Shown in pieces: positions 10,916 to 21,805 of a stretch of 64,000 nt of DNA (position 1 is the stretch's first letter; every line of letters starts with the position of its first letter). Source of the stretch: Gaertneriomyces semiglobifer. Taxonomy: Eukaryota; Chytridiomycota; Chytridiomycetes; Spizellomycetales; Spizellomycetaceae. Both the position numbers and the translations under genes were made by a program. The stretch is taken from NCBI GenBank assembly GCA_025558075.1, contig JAHLKF010000013.1:310001-374000 (forward strand), given 5' to 3'. The notes below the pieces were generated by a model. It was not told the DNA's origin. It made no database searches and saw only the letters and a list, made by a program, of their open reading frames with translations.

Positions 10916-13180
10916 TTAATCTTTGCCTTTCTTCCCCTTTGCGGCGTCCTCCCCTTTCATCAAAGTCAAAAACGCCTCCTGCGGAAGCTGTATACCACCC
11001 GCAACAGTCTTGAGTTTCTTCTTGCCCGCCTTTTGCCGTTCAAGGAGTTTCATTTTCCGCGTGATATCACCGCCGTAGCATTTGGCCGTCACGTCTTTGC
11101 GTAGGGCGGAGATGGTTTCGCGGCAAACAAACTTGTTGTTAACCGACGCTTGAATAACGATTTCAAAGAGTTGTCTTAGTTTAAAAAGAAATAATCAAAG
11201 CATATTAGTAACACGTTGGTGCTCAAAATCCACAAAAAATAATGGTGTCTGGTTTTACTTACTTGCTCATAACCCCCTTCAACCTCCTCGTCCACTCCTT
11301 GGCGACTTTCTCCGCCGTTGAGCGGTGCACGATGGTCGCCAGGGCATCCACAGGTTTCCCATTCAACAAAATATTCACCTTGACAATATCCGATTTCTGA
11401 TATCCGATTTCCTCATAATCGAAACTGGCATACCCACTACTCCGACTCTTTAACTGGTCATAAAAGTCCGTCAGGATCTCGGAGAGCGGTAACGTGTATT
11501 TCATAATAACGCGTGTATCATCCAAATAGGTGTATTCCTGTTGTTCACCGCGGTGCGAGCCGCACAGGTCCATCATACTCCCCAAGTATTCCGCGGGAAA
11601 GATGAGTGTACCATGTACCATGGGTTCGAGAAACGCCTTGATTTTGGGATGTTCTTCGATGTCCGGGAACTCGGCGGGGTTTCGGATGGATTTCTCGGTT
11701 CCGTTATGGTATTGAATGAGGTATGGGACGGTTGGGTTGGTGTTGATGACGGACGCGTCGTATTCTTCTTCCAACCGTTCCCGGAACACGTCCATATGGA
11801 GGGTCCCGAGGAACCCCAGACGGAACCCTTGTCCCAGTGCGTTACTGGATTCTTTGGCAACCGTCACACTTGCGTCGTTGAGGGTGAGTCTATCCAATGC
11901 GTCGTTGAGTTTGGTGTAGTCGTTGCTATCGACGGGGTAAAGACCGGCAAACACCATGGATTTGGCGGGTTGGAACCCGGGAAAGGACTCAACTGGGTGG
12001 CCTTCGCGGTAGAATGTATCTCCAATATGCGCGTCTCGCGTGGTTTTCATGCCGAGAATGGCGTATCCTACTTGTCCCGCATGGAGGGAGGTGGTCGTGC
12101 GTTGTTCGGGGTACATGATCCCAAGGTCTGTCACTTCATATGTGATCTTTGTGTGTGCCGATACCAAACGGTCACCTTTTTTCAGTGTCCCGTCGCGGAT
12201 GGCAAACAGACATACCACACCGAGATACTTGTCGTACCAGTTATCGAACAAGAGAGCTCGGAACGGGGCACTGCGGTCCGCTACAGGCGGTGGTACTTTT
12301 TCAATCACACACGGTAACACATCGGAACAGCCTAACCCCGTCTTTGCCGATACAGCCAGGATATCGGCCGTTTCAAGTTCAAACGCGGCTTCGATTTGGT
12401 TCGCCACGCGGGCCGGATCTGCAGACGGAAGGTCGACCTTGTTGACGACGGGTATAATAGCCAAATCCTCTCCAAATGCCAAGAAAAAGTTGGCAACTGT
12501 CTGTGCTTGAATCCCTTGACATGCATCCACGAGTAATAACGTCCCTTGACACGCAGCCAACGATCGCGATACTTCATAACTAAAGTCGACGTGACCCGGC
12601 GTATCGATCAAGTTCAACAGATACTCCTCGCCGTTATGCGTGTAAAACATGGAAGCTGTCTGTGCTTTGACAGTGATGCCTCGTTCCCGTTCGACTTTGA
12701 GTTTATCCAAGAACTGCTTGTTTTGCGAGTCTTTGGAAATGGTGCCAGTCATCTCCAGGAGTCGGTCTGCCAAAGTGCTTTTTCCATGATCGATGTGGGC
12801 GATGATACTAAAGTTGCGTATTCGTTCCGGTGGGAAGGAAGAGATGTCAAGGATGTCGGGTTTCTGTTACTGGCAGCATTAGTTGCCTGTGATCCCCACA
12901 TGAGTGATCAGCGACAAGGAAAACAGCTAAGTCAACGTACGGATGCATATCCACGGCGGTGTGGCGAGAGGGAACCCAAGCACGATGGCAGGGAATTTCG
13001 TTGTATTGGTTGCTTGCATTGTTGAGTAATGATCCCGCGATTGGACTGGGGTATTGGCAGCTGTGATGACGGTTGTTGGCAGAAAGGTCTCCTGTGGAGC
13101 CTATAAGACTGTCCAGCGCCAGGTGTTATGCTAGGGAACCAAATCCGCCTCAGATTCCTATGGACTTTGGACATGTCCAT
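10916..13180 (-). CDS. GUF1: GUF1, mitochondrial LepA/EF4-type elongation factor GTPase
   Basis: Three exons on the minus strand, 13180-12941, 12863-11263 and 11174-10916, give 699 residues. The first exon is an Arg-rich, acid-poor mitochondrial presequence ([17 protein letters not shown] ... HRRGYAS). GTPase motifs follow: P-loop [14 protein letters not shown], switch II DTPGHVD, and NKVDLP. EF-G-like domains II, III and V come next, then the LepA-specific C-terminal domain ([20 protein letters not shown]), supplied by the last exon. The factor promotes accurate mitochondrial translation by back-translocation or remodelling of ribosomes. The start chosen is the first in-frame ATG; a second Met lies two codons later. 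The last exon is needed to complete the family's C-terminal domain. Confidence 0.94.
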
Positions 13181-13760
13181 TGAAGGTGCACGACCGAACT
13201 TGAAGAAGTCCCACAATCGCCGACTTTCAGGAAAACCTTTGAAGCGAACATTTGTTAATATCAATAACGCACGTTAAACGCGGTCCGGTCAAAAGTTTCC
13301 CACAGCATCGATAAACAAGTGAGAAAAAACATGGGTAGAGGCGTCTGTGAATGACCTACGCATCTTGCGGTGGTTCGTATTGCTTTATAAGAGGTAAGGT
13401 TTTCTTCTTTGCTCTGGGCTTTGGCACGCGGATGTGCCATGTCATGTCTTTCAACCAACGCGTTCGCACATAAGCCTTCGCGTTCTGATGCGACCAAGGG
13501 TGTTCGGTGACAAACCGACAGGAGTCTCGTTACGATAGTGACTGCATAACAGGGCTTGGACCGTAGCGTTCTCGAACGATGCATTATGAACCTCATGTAA
13601 CGCACAAAAACCGTATAAAGCCGGACAGTGGATGGTCTCTACATGTTCCACGAACTAAAGGCCATCAGAAGTGTAGATCAGTAAGCGTACGCTCTCTTAG
13701 ACCCATTTCTCAGTTATTGGCACCAGTCATCCAGCAGCATTCACTGGCCATATCGCTCCC
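13181..13760. other. Intergenic region, nothing recognised
   Basis: A 580-bp gap upstream of both GUF1 (minus) and the small gene at 13761 (plus). Open frames on both strands here (for example 13261-13605 minus and 13579-13824 plus) have no recognisable motif and compete with one another, so none is called. Confidence 0.35.
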
Positions 13761-14124
13761 ATGCCGGGTGTTAAGAGACAACGTGTGGTACGTTTCCCAA
13801 AGCGTTTTTTCCGCTGCCGATTAGAATATACTTATCAACAACCTTTTTTTGCATGTGCAGGGTTCAGCATCTCCAGAGTTGGAGGGTGACAAGAGCAAAG
13901 GAAAAGGTCGTCGACGAGGATTCCAATTCATAGAAGAGGTGCACTACCCATTCATCGCTCACCTCGCTAATGAGCAGCGCTCGCAACCTCAGTTCAGACA
14001 GCTGCAATGGCAGCCGATTGCGAATGAGTTCAATAAAGAGTTTGGCGTGGATCGGGATTTGTTGAAAGGGTGGTTTTTCCGAATGGAGAAGAAACATGGC
14101 GCTGGCCGAGGGAATGTAGTTTAG
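13761..14124 (+). CDS. Small basic protein with a Myb/SANT-like C-terminal helix bundle
   Basis: Two exons are proposed: 13761-13787 (MPGVKRQRV) and 13861-14124, joined in phase 0 across a 73-nt intron (GTG|GTACGT...GTGCAG). The product is 96 residues. A basic linker (KSKGKGRRRG) precedes a ~60-residue segment whose end, WQPIANEFNKEFGVDRDLLK then GWFFRMEKKHG, resembles the Trp-spaced helices of Myb/SANT-like DNA-binding domains such as those accompanying Harbinger-type transposons. That resemblance is by eye only. The stop lies 12 bp before a copy of a dispersed repeat (14136-14226), so the gene may be part of, or captured by, a decayed element. It could also be an ordinary small nuclear protein. 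Confidence 0.5.
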
Positions 14125-14135
14125 TGTGTTTTTTT

Positions 14136-14226
14136 GCATGTCATTTGTTCTTTTTGGGGTTCAAATTCATTTACCACAATGTGTCACTCTGGGTTCTGGG
14201 TAAATCCCGGCGACATTGTGTTCAAC
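14136..14226 (+). repeat. Dispersed direct repeat, copy A
   Basis: The stretch beginning gcatgtcatttgttcttttt and ending gggtaaatcccggcgacatt plus a few bases recurs downstream at 15768-15885. The first ~48 bases and the last ~25 bases align well; copy A lacks about 23 bases in the middle. It may be a terminal or internal piece of an old mobile element, but no coding partner is recognised. Confidence 0.6.
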
Positions 14227-15767
14227 CTTTACCTGGGATCGAATCAGATCATACGAAATGGAGCTGCTGGGCGTCGATCAACGACCGGATACGCTCGTAG
14301 ATTACCGGTTTACGCGCGCCTGCTCCCTCTCTAGATCTCCACCTACCTCTCTGTCTGTCTACATCCCCTTTTTAGTCTCGAGAAGCAGCCAGATGGCAGA
14401 CTATGCAAGAAAAGGTGATATACCTGCCCTTGTTTGTTTGCGCGACGCCATTATCAGAAGAGAGTCTTCTAGCCTGTAGTGCTCCCCGCTCCTCACGGAG
14501 ATGTGGTCCTTGATAAGCAAAGGGTCTGAAGTCAATTGTGGATTTTAGGAAAGGGGCGACCCGTTCCGGGCAGTGTAAGCATTTTCGTATCAAACCGAAT
14601 TCAACCATCTGATCGAACTTGTCACCAGAACTTTGGCCTGGCGGTTTATTGCTGTCGAAAAGAAATACCCCCCGCCTACGAGAAATAGATCGATGATGCA
14701 GACTGAGGGTAACGACGTAACCGCTGGAGACGCTTTCTGGAAAGATATCGCGAATGCCTATTGCTGACCCAATATCATTGGGCCTGGCGCGCGAGCTGGA
14801 ACTGGGCATGCCGATCTGGCCTGCATCATCGATATATTCCTCGTAGGCGAAAATCAACCGGAAAGTGGGATAATCTATCTGTTGAGTGATCACTACGTTT
14901 CTAACTGCTGTAGCTTTTCCCCGCTTAGGAATGCAAGTTACCCACAAACGAACATGAAGCGTTCATACAACTGCCAAATGCGTCTTGGCCCCACTTTCAA
15001 CACGTGTCCTAAACAGGGACAACACGACGATGGTCGATCGTACGCGACGGGATATCACCGTTAAGGCGCGCGCATCAGCGGGTGCTTCTGACGGCAGGAG
15101 TTGAAGTTTCCCATTTGTAACATTTGCTGAAACGAAAACTGGAGATGCGATTTGAAAAAGCGAAATCAATACCTATCATTTGGGGCTCGAACTCTCCAGA
15201 ACATCTATCACAGCGATCGCCCTAGGTATGCGGCTTCTCATAGATCCTCGAACTTTCATCCATCGTAACGCAATTTTGGGAATACTAGATGGTATCACTC
15301 TTCCACCGTTTACAAAATACAACTGCAGAAGTCGCTCTACATGTTTGCCGAACTCGGCGTACCTCCCCATCACCAACGTCTGTGTATACCACAGCTAATT
15401 TCGCGAAAGCTCTGACCGTCTGACCGTCTGACCGGTGCTGTATATGTACCTCAAGAGTATTCACATTTCTAATTTCATTCTTGGGGGGCAATCAAGGCCG
15501 TTAGAACACAATTTGCAGCAGAAGGGCCCTCCTAAAAACGCGTACTGGCCAGCTGCGAAAGTTGCGTCAGGTTTTCCCCACAGGCTGTATCACCGACGTT
15601 GCGAACAAGAAGGCTACCAGCACCAGAAAATGGGGCCCAAAGAGGAGTTTGCCACAGACGAGCTGGATATTGCCACGTCGCCCCGTTCCCGCCGCGTACC
15701 ATGTATAGTTTTCGTTCGCAGTTCATCAGAAACGCAGGAAACACCTTAGCCCAAGATAATAGATTTC
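14227..15767. other. Gene-poor segment between the two direct repeats
   Basis: About 1.5 kb without a supportable gene. The longest frame is on the minus strand at 14372-14947 (about 190 codons), followed upstream by two more minus-strand frames (14963-15169 and 15176-15376). Splice phases between them do not connect cleanly and no domain is recognised. A decayed multi-exon gene or element on the minus strand is possible. Confidence 0.35.
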
Positions 15768-15885
15768 GCATGTCATTTGTTCTTTTTGGGGGTTCAACTT
15801 CATTTTCCAAAATGTGCAACCTACGGATTCTTGAGGGCCAACATCACTCTTTGGGTAAATCCTGGCGACATTACGTTCTGAATTG
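15768..15885 (+). repeat. Dispersed direct repeat, copy B
   Basis: The second copy of the repeat at 14136-14226, in the same orientation about 1.6 kb away. It starts with the same 20 bases (gcatgtcatttgttcttttt) and ends with gggtaaatcctggcgacatt. The segment between the copies, 14227-15767, has fragmentary open frames on both strands and no confident gene. Confidence 0.6.
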
Positions 15886-18491
15886 ACAGCATGCATGGAT
15901 TAATGGACATGCGAGGACCCCGGATCCCGACTGCACCATCGAGCGACTTGCGCAAGTGGGATGGGAGGCGAGAGAGCAAGTGCGCGCGGGCATGATTTTA
16001 TGACGCGAGACGATGATGATCGCTGAGATCGACACGGCAGCGACAAACGCTCCGAATTGGAGGAGGCTCGACGTCATTTATTCGAATTGTGCACACCCTT
16101 CCCTAATCGCAACCCGGGTGGTACTCACTCGGTTGGCAGCATTCAATAATACTTGTATATAGGTACACCAGGATCCTCCACCACCTGCCTGCCCAAAGTA
16201 GGTGGACGATCACCAGGGGATGCACCGCCATGACGGTGATCATTTACTGATCAGGATGATCCCACCGGGCGATAAACACTGATAAACGCGTCCACCCACC
16301 GCGCGTGTGAATATATTTTTTGCGGATTTTTGGATCCTTTTACGTCATCGTATCCCGGAAAATCTACACGAAAGTGGTGTGAATTCCTGCTGAAAGTGGA
16401 TCTGGACAGCATCTTCACATATGCCAATTCTGACATCCCGACACGGCTGCCAGCGCAAACCTTTTTGTCTGCGCGCGCGGTGGGTTATTCAAATTCATAT
16501 CCTCTGTTCCTATTGGCCGGGTTCCAACTCGGATCCTAGGAAAGAAAGAGGCGGACCATGGCATACCTACCATAAATCCTCATATCGCTTGTCCATTTTC
16601 CATTTTTTTCCTATATTTTCTTTCCTGCATTTTCATTCAACAAGAGTCCACTCGAGCAATGAATGGGGCAATCATAAAATAAAGAAGGTAAGAATTAGAA
16701 GAGATCACCAGAGAGATCTTGAATTGAAGCAATGCCAAATGCCCAAATGGCCGCACAGACCAGAAACAAATGACACATGCACACACTCCAAACAAAACAA
16801 ACAAAACCCAACAAGAGCGTGGATCGGACACATCCACCCCCGTTTTGATAATGCGGTGCGTGGGACAAGGGCATGAAACATGGGCAAAAAAAGGGGGGGG
16901 AGAGGGTTGTACCTGTAATAACCGAATCCGCGGTGTGGGAAATTTACACATTTGACTTGGTCGATCTTGACTCCAAGTGACCGACTTGCTTGGGTTGTTT
17001 TGTTTGCCTTTTGGTGTTGGGGGGAATTGGTTGCTTTCGTTGTGCGTATGTATGGCAAGGAGGATTTCGTATTCCAAATTGCATGCATGTACATGTAGGA
17101 ATCAGGAGCGGTAATTGCAAGAACCAGAGTACGTAGATCAGAATACGAAGAATGAGAGAAATTAGAAGAAGGCCATGTGTGTTCATGAGGATAATAAGTA
17201 AAACTTTGTGCGTGTTATAGAATACTGGATAGAGCAGCATATCTGCAATTGCAAAAACGCACACGCAGGCCAGGCAGAAAGCAATTGGCAATTGCAAAAG
17301 GGAAACAAAGCAGTATCTGCATTCTGGCAATTCTGGCAGATGGACGTTCGCAGGCGAGAGTATGTATATGTAGTCCGCGGGTCAACGCAACGTTTAACCC
17401 ATATTCAAGCTTACCCCTCTACGCAATAATACGTATTCTCCCTTCCCTCGCTCGCACCTTGGCCTGTTGCATGCCATTGCAACTTGCACACGCCAGAAAC
17501 ATTAACACTCCAACCAACAACGTCTCTCCTTTGTCTCGGCACATCCCCCCCTTTCCTACTCGAAATTGAACACACACACACACATTACTTCCTACCCTAT
17601 ATATATATATATATATATTCACACACACACACAGGCAACACACACTATCTCCTACTTTTACATAGATTGTATTATTGTTCATAGACGCATTGCCCCCCCC
17701 CCCCCCCCCCGTGCAGTTGCCCAATTCCCACGGAAATTCATTCGGCGTTCGGCAGGAAGCGTAACGCCTCGGAACGCCGGCTGTCGAAATCATCAACATC
17801 GCACTTTGCTACATAAGACCGTGTGTGCACCTTCAGGACGCCAGAATATGCTCGTATGGGCCTAAACGGTGAGTAGCTATTACATGTACATAGCTATCAT
17901 AGCAGAAGAGAAGAGATAGCTGTCTGTCGTCAGAGTGTCGCCAAAAGCAGTGAATTTCTTCGCGGAGTTCAAGGGTTTTGTTTGCACAAACGGGCGCCCC
18001 GCGGCTGAAAAACGCCCGCATACAAAATACTTTTGGCTGTTGCCCAACTTGCTTTCACCGGCTGGAGCTACACACGAAAGGGAACTGCTTTCGAACAGCG
18101 ACTTGGAGATCAAAGGCAGCAGTAGATCAGAAACCAAAACGCCGGCTGCTGTCAAGTGGCGTACTGGCGTTCCAAAATCGATGCCACCCGGGCGTGTGGG
18201 GCACCTGCGGGATTTCACACCTCCACTTCTTGACGTTGGAAGAAACAGTTAAAAGCTGACCCTTTCCAAACTTTCTTTCCCTTCTGATAGTCTACACCGA
18301 ATTGCTATCCTCTGAACGTCTGCCCCCCTTTTGCCTACGGTTCTTGACTTTATTTAATCGTTCTCCTCCCCCACCCCGACCTTCACTCACATCAAAGACG
18401 GCTGGCCGTCTTGGGACCCTGTTCGGACTCTTTCATTATAGTATCTTTAATCACATAGAAGGGTGATACCACCGGTGTCGATTTCGCACCA
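15886..18491. other. Long region upstream of the zinc-finger gene, rich in simple repeats
   Basis: About 2.6 kb without a confident gene. It holds CA and TA dinucleotide runs (about 17572-17634), a run of about 20 C (17692-17710) and a pyrimidine-rich tract just before the next start codon. Open frames near 17880-18252 exist on both strands at once and are not convincing. A likely 5' UTR splice donor (ACG|GTGAGT) is seen near 17868, so part of this may be spliced leader sequence of the zinc-finger gene. Confidence 0.4.
17570..17712. repeat. Cluster of simple repeats: (CA)n, (TA)n and poly-C
   Basis: A (CA)n run at about 17571-17584 is followed by an (AT)n run at about 17600-17620, a second (CA)n run at about 17621-17634, and an uninterrupted C tract at about 17692-17710. 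These are simple-sequence repeats in the presumed upstream region of the zinc-finger gene. Confidence 0.85.
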
Positions 18492-20518
18492 ATGGAGCCA
18501 TACGCATACTCCACGATGCCGCCTTCCGCCACCGTATTCCCAGAACAATCAGAGCCGACAGCCATGTTGGACTTGGACAGCTTGCTGAGCGAGCTCGACC
18601 AAAGTGCGCAACCGAATCAGCAGCAACAAGCTCAACTCTCCCCACAACAGCATCAACAACTGCAGCAGCAGCAGGCTCAACAGCAACAACAATTATACCA
18701 GCAGCCCATTTCAACAAATGGAATGGGCGATATGTCCATGGGCCCAATATCCCCGCTCTCGGATTCAATGGCCATGAGCCCAAACCAGTCGATGCAGATG
18801 CATCCAGCAGATCCTGGAGACGTCATATCCCCGTGGGGCAGTTTACCCTCCGAACCCAACGTCATGCGGGTCTCCCGGCACCGTCGAGTATCGTCCATAG
18901 GCTCGGGATCAGCAGTCGAGAGACCGGGCCATCGTCGAGCAGCATCGTTTCACACGGGTGTTCATCCACCACGGACTCAACAAGGCCATATGGTCACAAT
19001 GCCACATCCTAACGGATATTCGTCTTGTCCGCCTTCAGGTCATCCATCTGCCATGCACCTCTCTTCCAATGGCACACCGCCTGGGATGTGGCTGCAGCAG
19101 AACCCGGCGCTACAACAACCTGCGACAACCCACCTTCGATCGCCCACACGGTGCTCGCTTCCCGACATCTCGGCAAGTATGATGCAGGCAGGTGTCCCAC
19201 CGAATCGAGTGAATATGACAGGTCACCGTCGGGGATACAGCATCCATACCTTTGCGCCCGAACACCAGCAAAGCTCACCCACCCTCATTGAACCGCCTGG
19301 ATATCGCATGCACAGACATCATTCCTCAGATGACTGGTCCGAGCAGCAAGCGCACGGTCACGTTCGCCATTTGAGCGCTGGCAATCCACGTCGAGGGTCG
19401 GCCCTCCATCACCAAGCATTCCACGTACGACAACCCTCTGCAGGTCACGTCTCGCCACCCAACCTGCGACAGTACGGTCACAGCCGAAGTGAGAGTTTGA
19501 GCTCACAAGCCAGTGGTATCAGTGTGTCACCCGGTATCCAGCAGGACGTCGACTCTAACATGCTAGAGGAGTTTCTCAAAATGGACGTCAATGGGGCCGA
19601 TTTTTTCAGCATGTCGAACCCCATGTTGAATGGTCTACAAGACTTTAGCGCCGCACCGATGGGAGGTGCCATGGTCACCACGCCGGTGCCCGACATGTCC
19701 TCTCACGCGTTGAATGATGTTGTCCCAGCCGTACCAGCATCGCAGAAATCCGACAGTGCTCTGCGAGAATCCGCATCGCCTCAAGCGGACGATGAAGAAG
19801 ACACACCCGATTCCGAAGGCGACGAAGCCGACTCGGATACGGAAAACGTTGGGGATACCGAAGAGGAGCCGCAATCGCACGTATGTCAATGGCAAGGGTG
19901 CGGTGGTGTCTTTCAGGATATACCGTCCCTGGTGGCTCATATTTCCGAACTGCATATCGGGTCGGGCAAAGCGACATACCAGTGTTTGTGGGAAGGCTGT
20001 ACACGCGAACAGCGGCCGTTTACAAAGCGACACAAGATACATAATCATTTGAGGATACATACTGGTGAGCGACCGTTTGTTTGTCCGGCGGAAGGATGTG
20101 GAAAGCGGTTTTCCAGACAAGATGGGTTGAATACGCATATCAAAGTGAGTGTCTGACCATCCATATCATTCTGCATATATTATACACCCGTTGTTTTCTT
20201 ACACATGTTTTATTAAAGACACACTCCAATATCAAGCCGTACGTGTGCCATTGCGGGAAAGCATACTACCACGCCCGGTCCCTCCGCAAACACGAGAAAT
20301 CGCACTACGCCATTCCCCAGAACACGGTGCCGGCGTCGTATCTGACTGCGGCATATCCGATGCAGGCGTTTGGGGAGGTGTCGTATGTCAATATGATGAA
20401 TGGGATGGGGATGGTGCAACCGGTTGTGCCGAGCCATGGACATGCAGGACATATGAATGGGAATATGATGATGATTGGGGCAATGGAGGGGTACCCGAGG
20501 GCTGGGCCTTTGGGTTAG
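18492..20518 (+). CDS. C2H2 zinc-finger transcription factor, GLI/ZIC-like finger array
   Basis: Two exons, 18492-20144 and 20219-20518, encode 650 residues. The first ~110 residues include a long Gln-rich tract, typical of activation regions, and the middle is Ser/His/Pro-rich and disordered. Four C2H2 fingers lie near residues 463-585: CQWQGC...HISELH, CLWEGC...HLRIH, CPAEGC...HIKTH and CHCGKAYYHARSLRKHEKSH. The linker HTGERPF is canonical. Two large first fingers followed by canonical ones resemble GLI/ZIC/PacC-type proteins, so sequence-specific DNA binding in the nucleus is likely; the target genes are unknown. The intron falls inside the His spacer of finger 3 in phase 0. An acidic patch (ADDEEDTPDSEGDEADSDTE) precedes the fingers. 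Confidence 0.88.
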
Positions 20519-21805
20519 GAGGGGATCTTTTTGTTTTTTTTTTTAGATATAACCTGTTCCCCGTTGTTGGTTGTTTTTTTATCGACGATCTTACTTTTCT
20601 TGTTTTGGCTGTCTTTTTGTGTGGTCTGGTGTTTTTTTGCTTGATGGTTTCTGGGTTCTTTGCCATGCACCTTTCCCTCCTTCCAGAGGAGACTGCGCCC
20701 CTTTTCCTCCTGTAATGATGGGATCGGTGAAGATCAAGCCGCTAGCTTGAAATTTGTGTGTGCTTATACCATGCCTAGCAAGACTCGGATCTGTAAAATG
20801 TAAACGTCTGGTTTTTTAACTGGACGCATTTTCCAAAGCGTGTGTGGGTCATTTCTACCAAAACTTGCCTCAGTGAAAAAGCACCACATTTGATGTGGAT
20901 CGTATATATTATAGCTTTCGTATGGCTCCAAAAAGGGCACGCATTGGTACAATGTGCCTGTACGAAACTTTGGTTCAAGACGATCGGAGACGAAGAGACG
21001 CGTGGTGGTTTTCGCAGTTTTCCAGCACCACTTTTTGTCACCTTTTCGAATTCACGGTATCCCCACTGTTTTTCAACCACTTTTTATTCAGGTTTTCATG
21101 TATAATTAGAAGACCAGTCAAGGTTTTGGTGTCCAAAAAACAGCAGGGTGGATGTTAGAATAACACTGTTTCCTACTTTTTTTTGGTGGTGTCTTCCCTC
21201 CCAACGCCTTTGTTGTGATGTGAACAGGCTATTTATAGTAGGTGGTCGTGTAATACACGTGTCGTTGGTGTGTTGAGAGGGGAACGCAAACCAGGTTGAG
21301 GGTTTGCGAGGGCCTGCTTTGGATTAGAGGTTGTTCTTGAAGTTTGCGTGTACTGTGTGTGTGTGTGTAGAAAGCGGTTAGTGGAATTTGGGAAGTTGAG
21401 TGGGGGATGTGAATTGGCGGATATCGGTCTTTGAGACAGGATTTTTACTTTTTGACGAGGGTTTTTGGAACGGGTCTACCCAACTACCGCACTTTTTCTC
21501 TCGCCTTACGTTCTTTCAACCAAAGTGGGATCGTCGCTTGTCGGACGCTGATTACATTTTTGTGTCTTTGGGACGACGGACGAGTACGTTTGTACCGCCG
21601 CTTTGTGCCTGTGTGTGGGAGGGAGGGCGAGCGGGAGATATTTCTGTATATGACGGAAACCTCCTCGAGTTTACCGCTACCCGGGAGCGTTAGTAGTGAG
21701 AAACCCCAAATCAATTTGGAGACAAGCGCTCTCTCTCTATCTCTCTCTCTTGCTCGCTCTCGCTAGCTCGCTCGATCTATCTCGCTCGATCGCTCGCTCG
21801 CCCCC
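20519..21805. other. Intergenic and leader region before the RhoGAP gene
   Basis: About 1.3 kb with no confident gene. It contains T-rich runs just after the zinc-finger gene (its 3' UTR), a (GT)n run near 21352-21368, and a tract of CTCT/GCTC repeats from about 21728 to 21804 directly abutting the RhoGAP start codon. Pyrimidine-rich tracts immediately upstream of genes are common in fungal promoters. Confidence 0.45.

Noticed and set aside
14372..14947. 191-codon minus-strand frame considered as an exon of a velvet-like or other regulatory gene
   Set aside because: Neither the velvet signature nor any other domain could be matched, and splice phases with neighbouring frames do not connect.
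17880..18252. Open frames on both strands upstream of the zinc-finger gene
   Set aside because: Both strands are open with similar length and no motif, and neither plus-strand frame joins the zinc-finger exon in phase.
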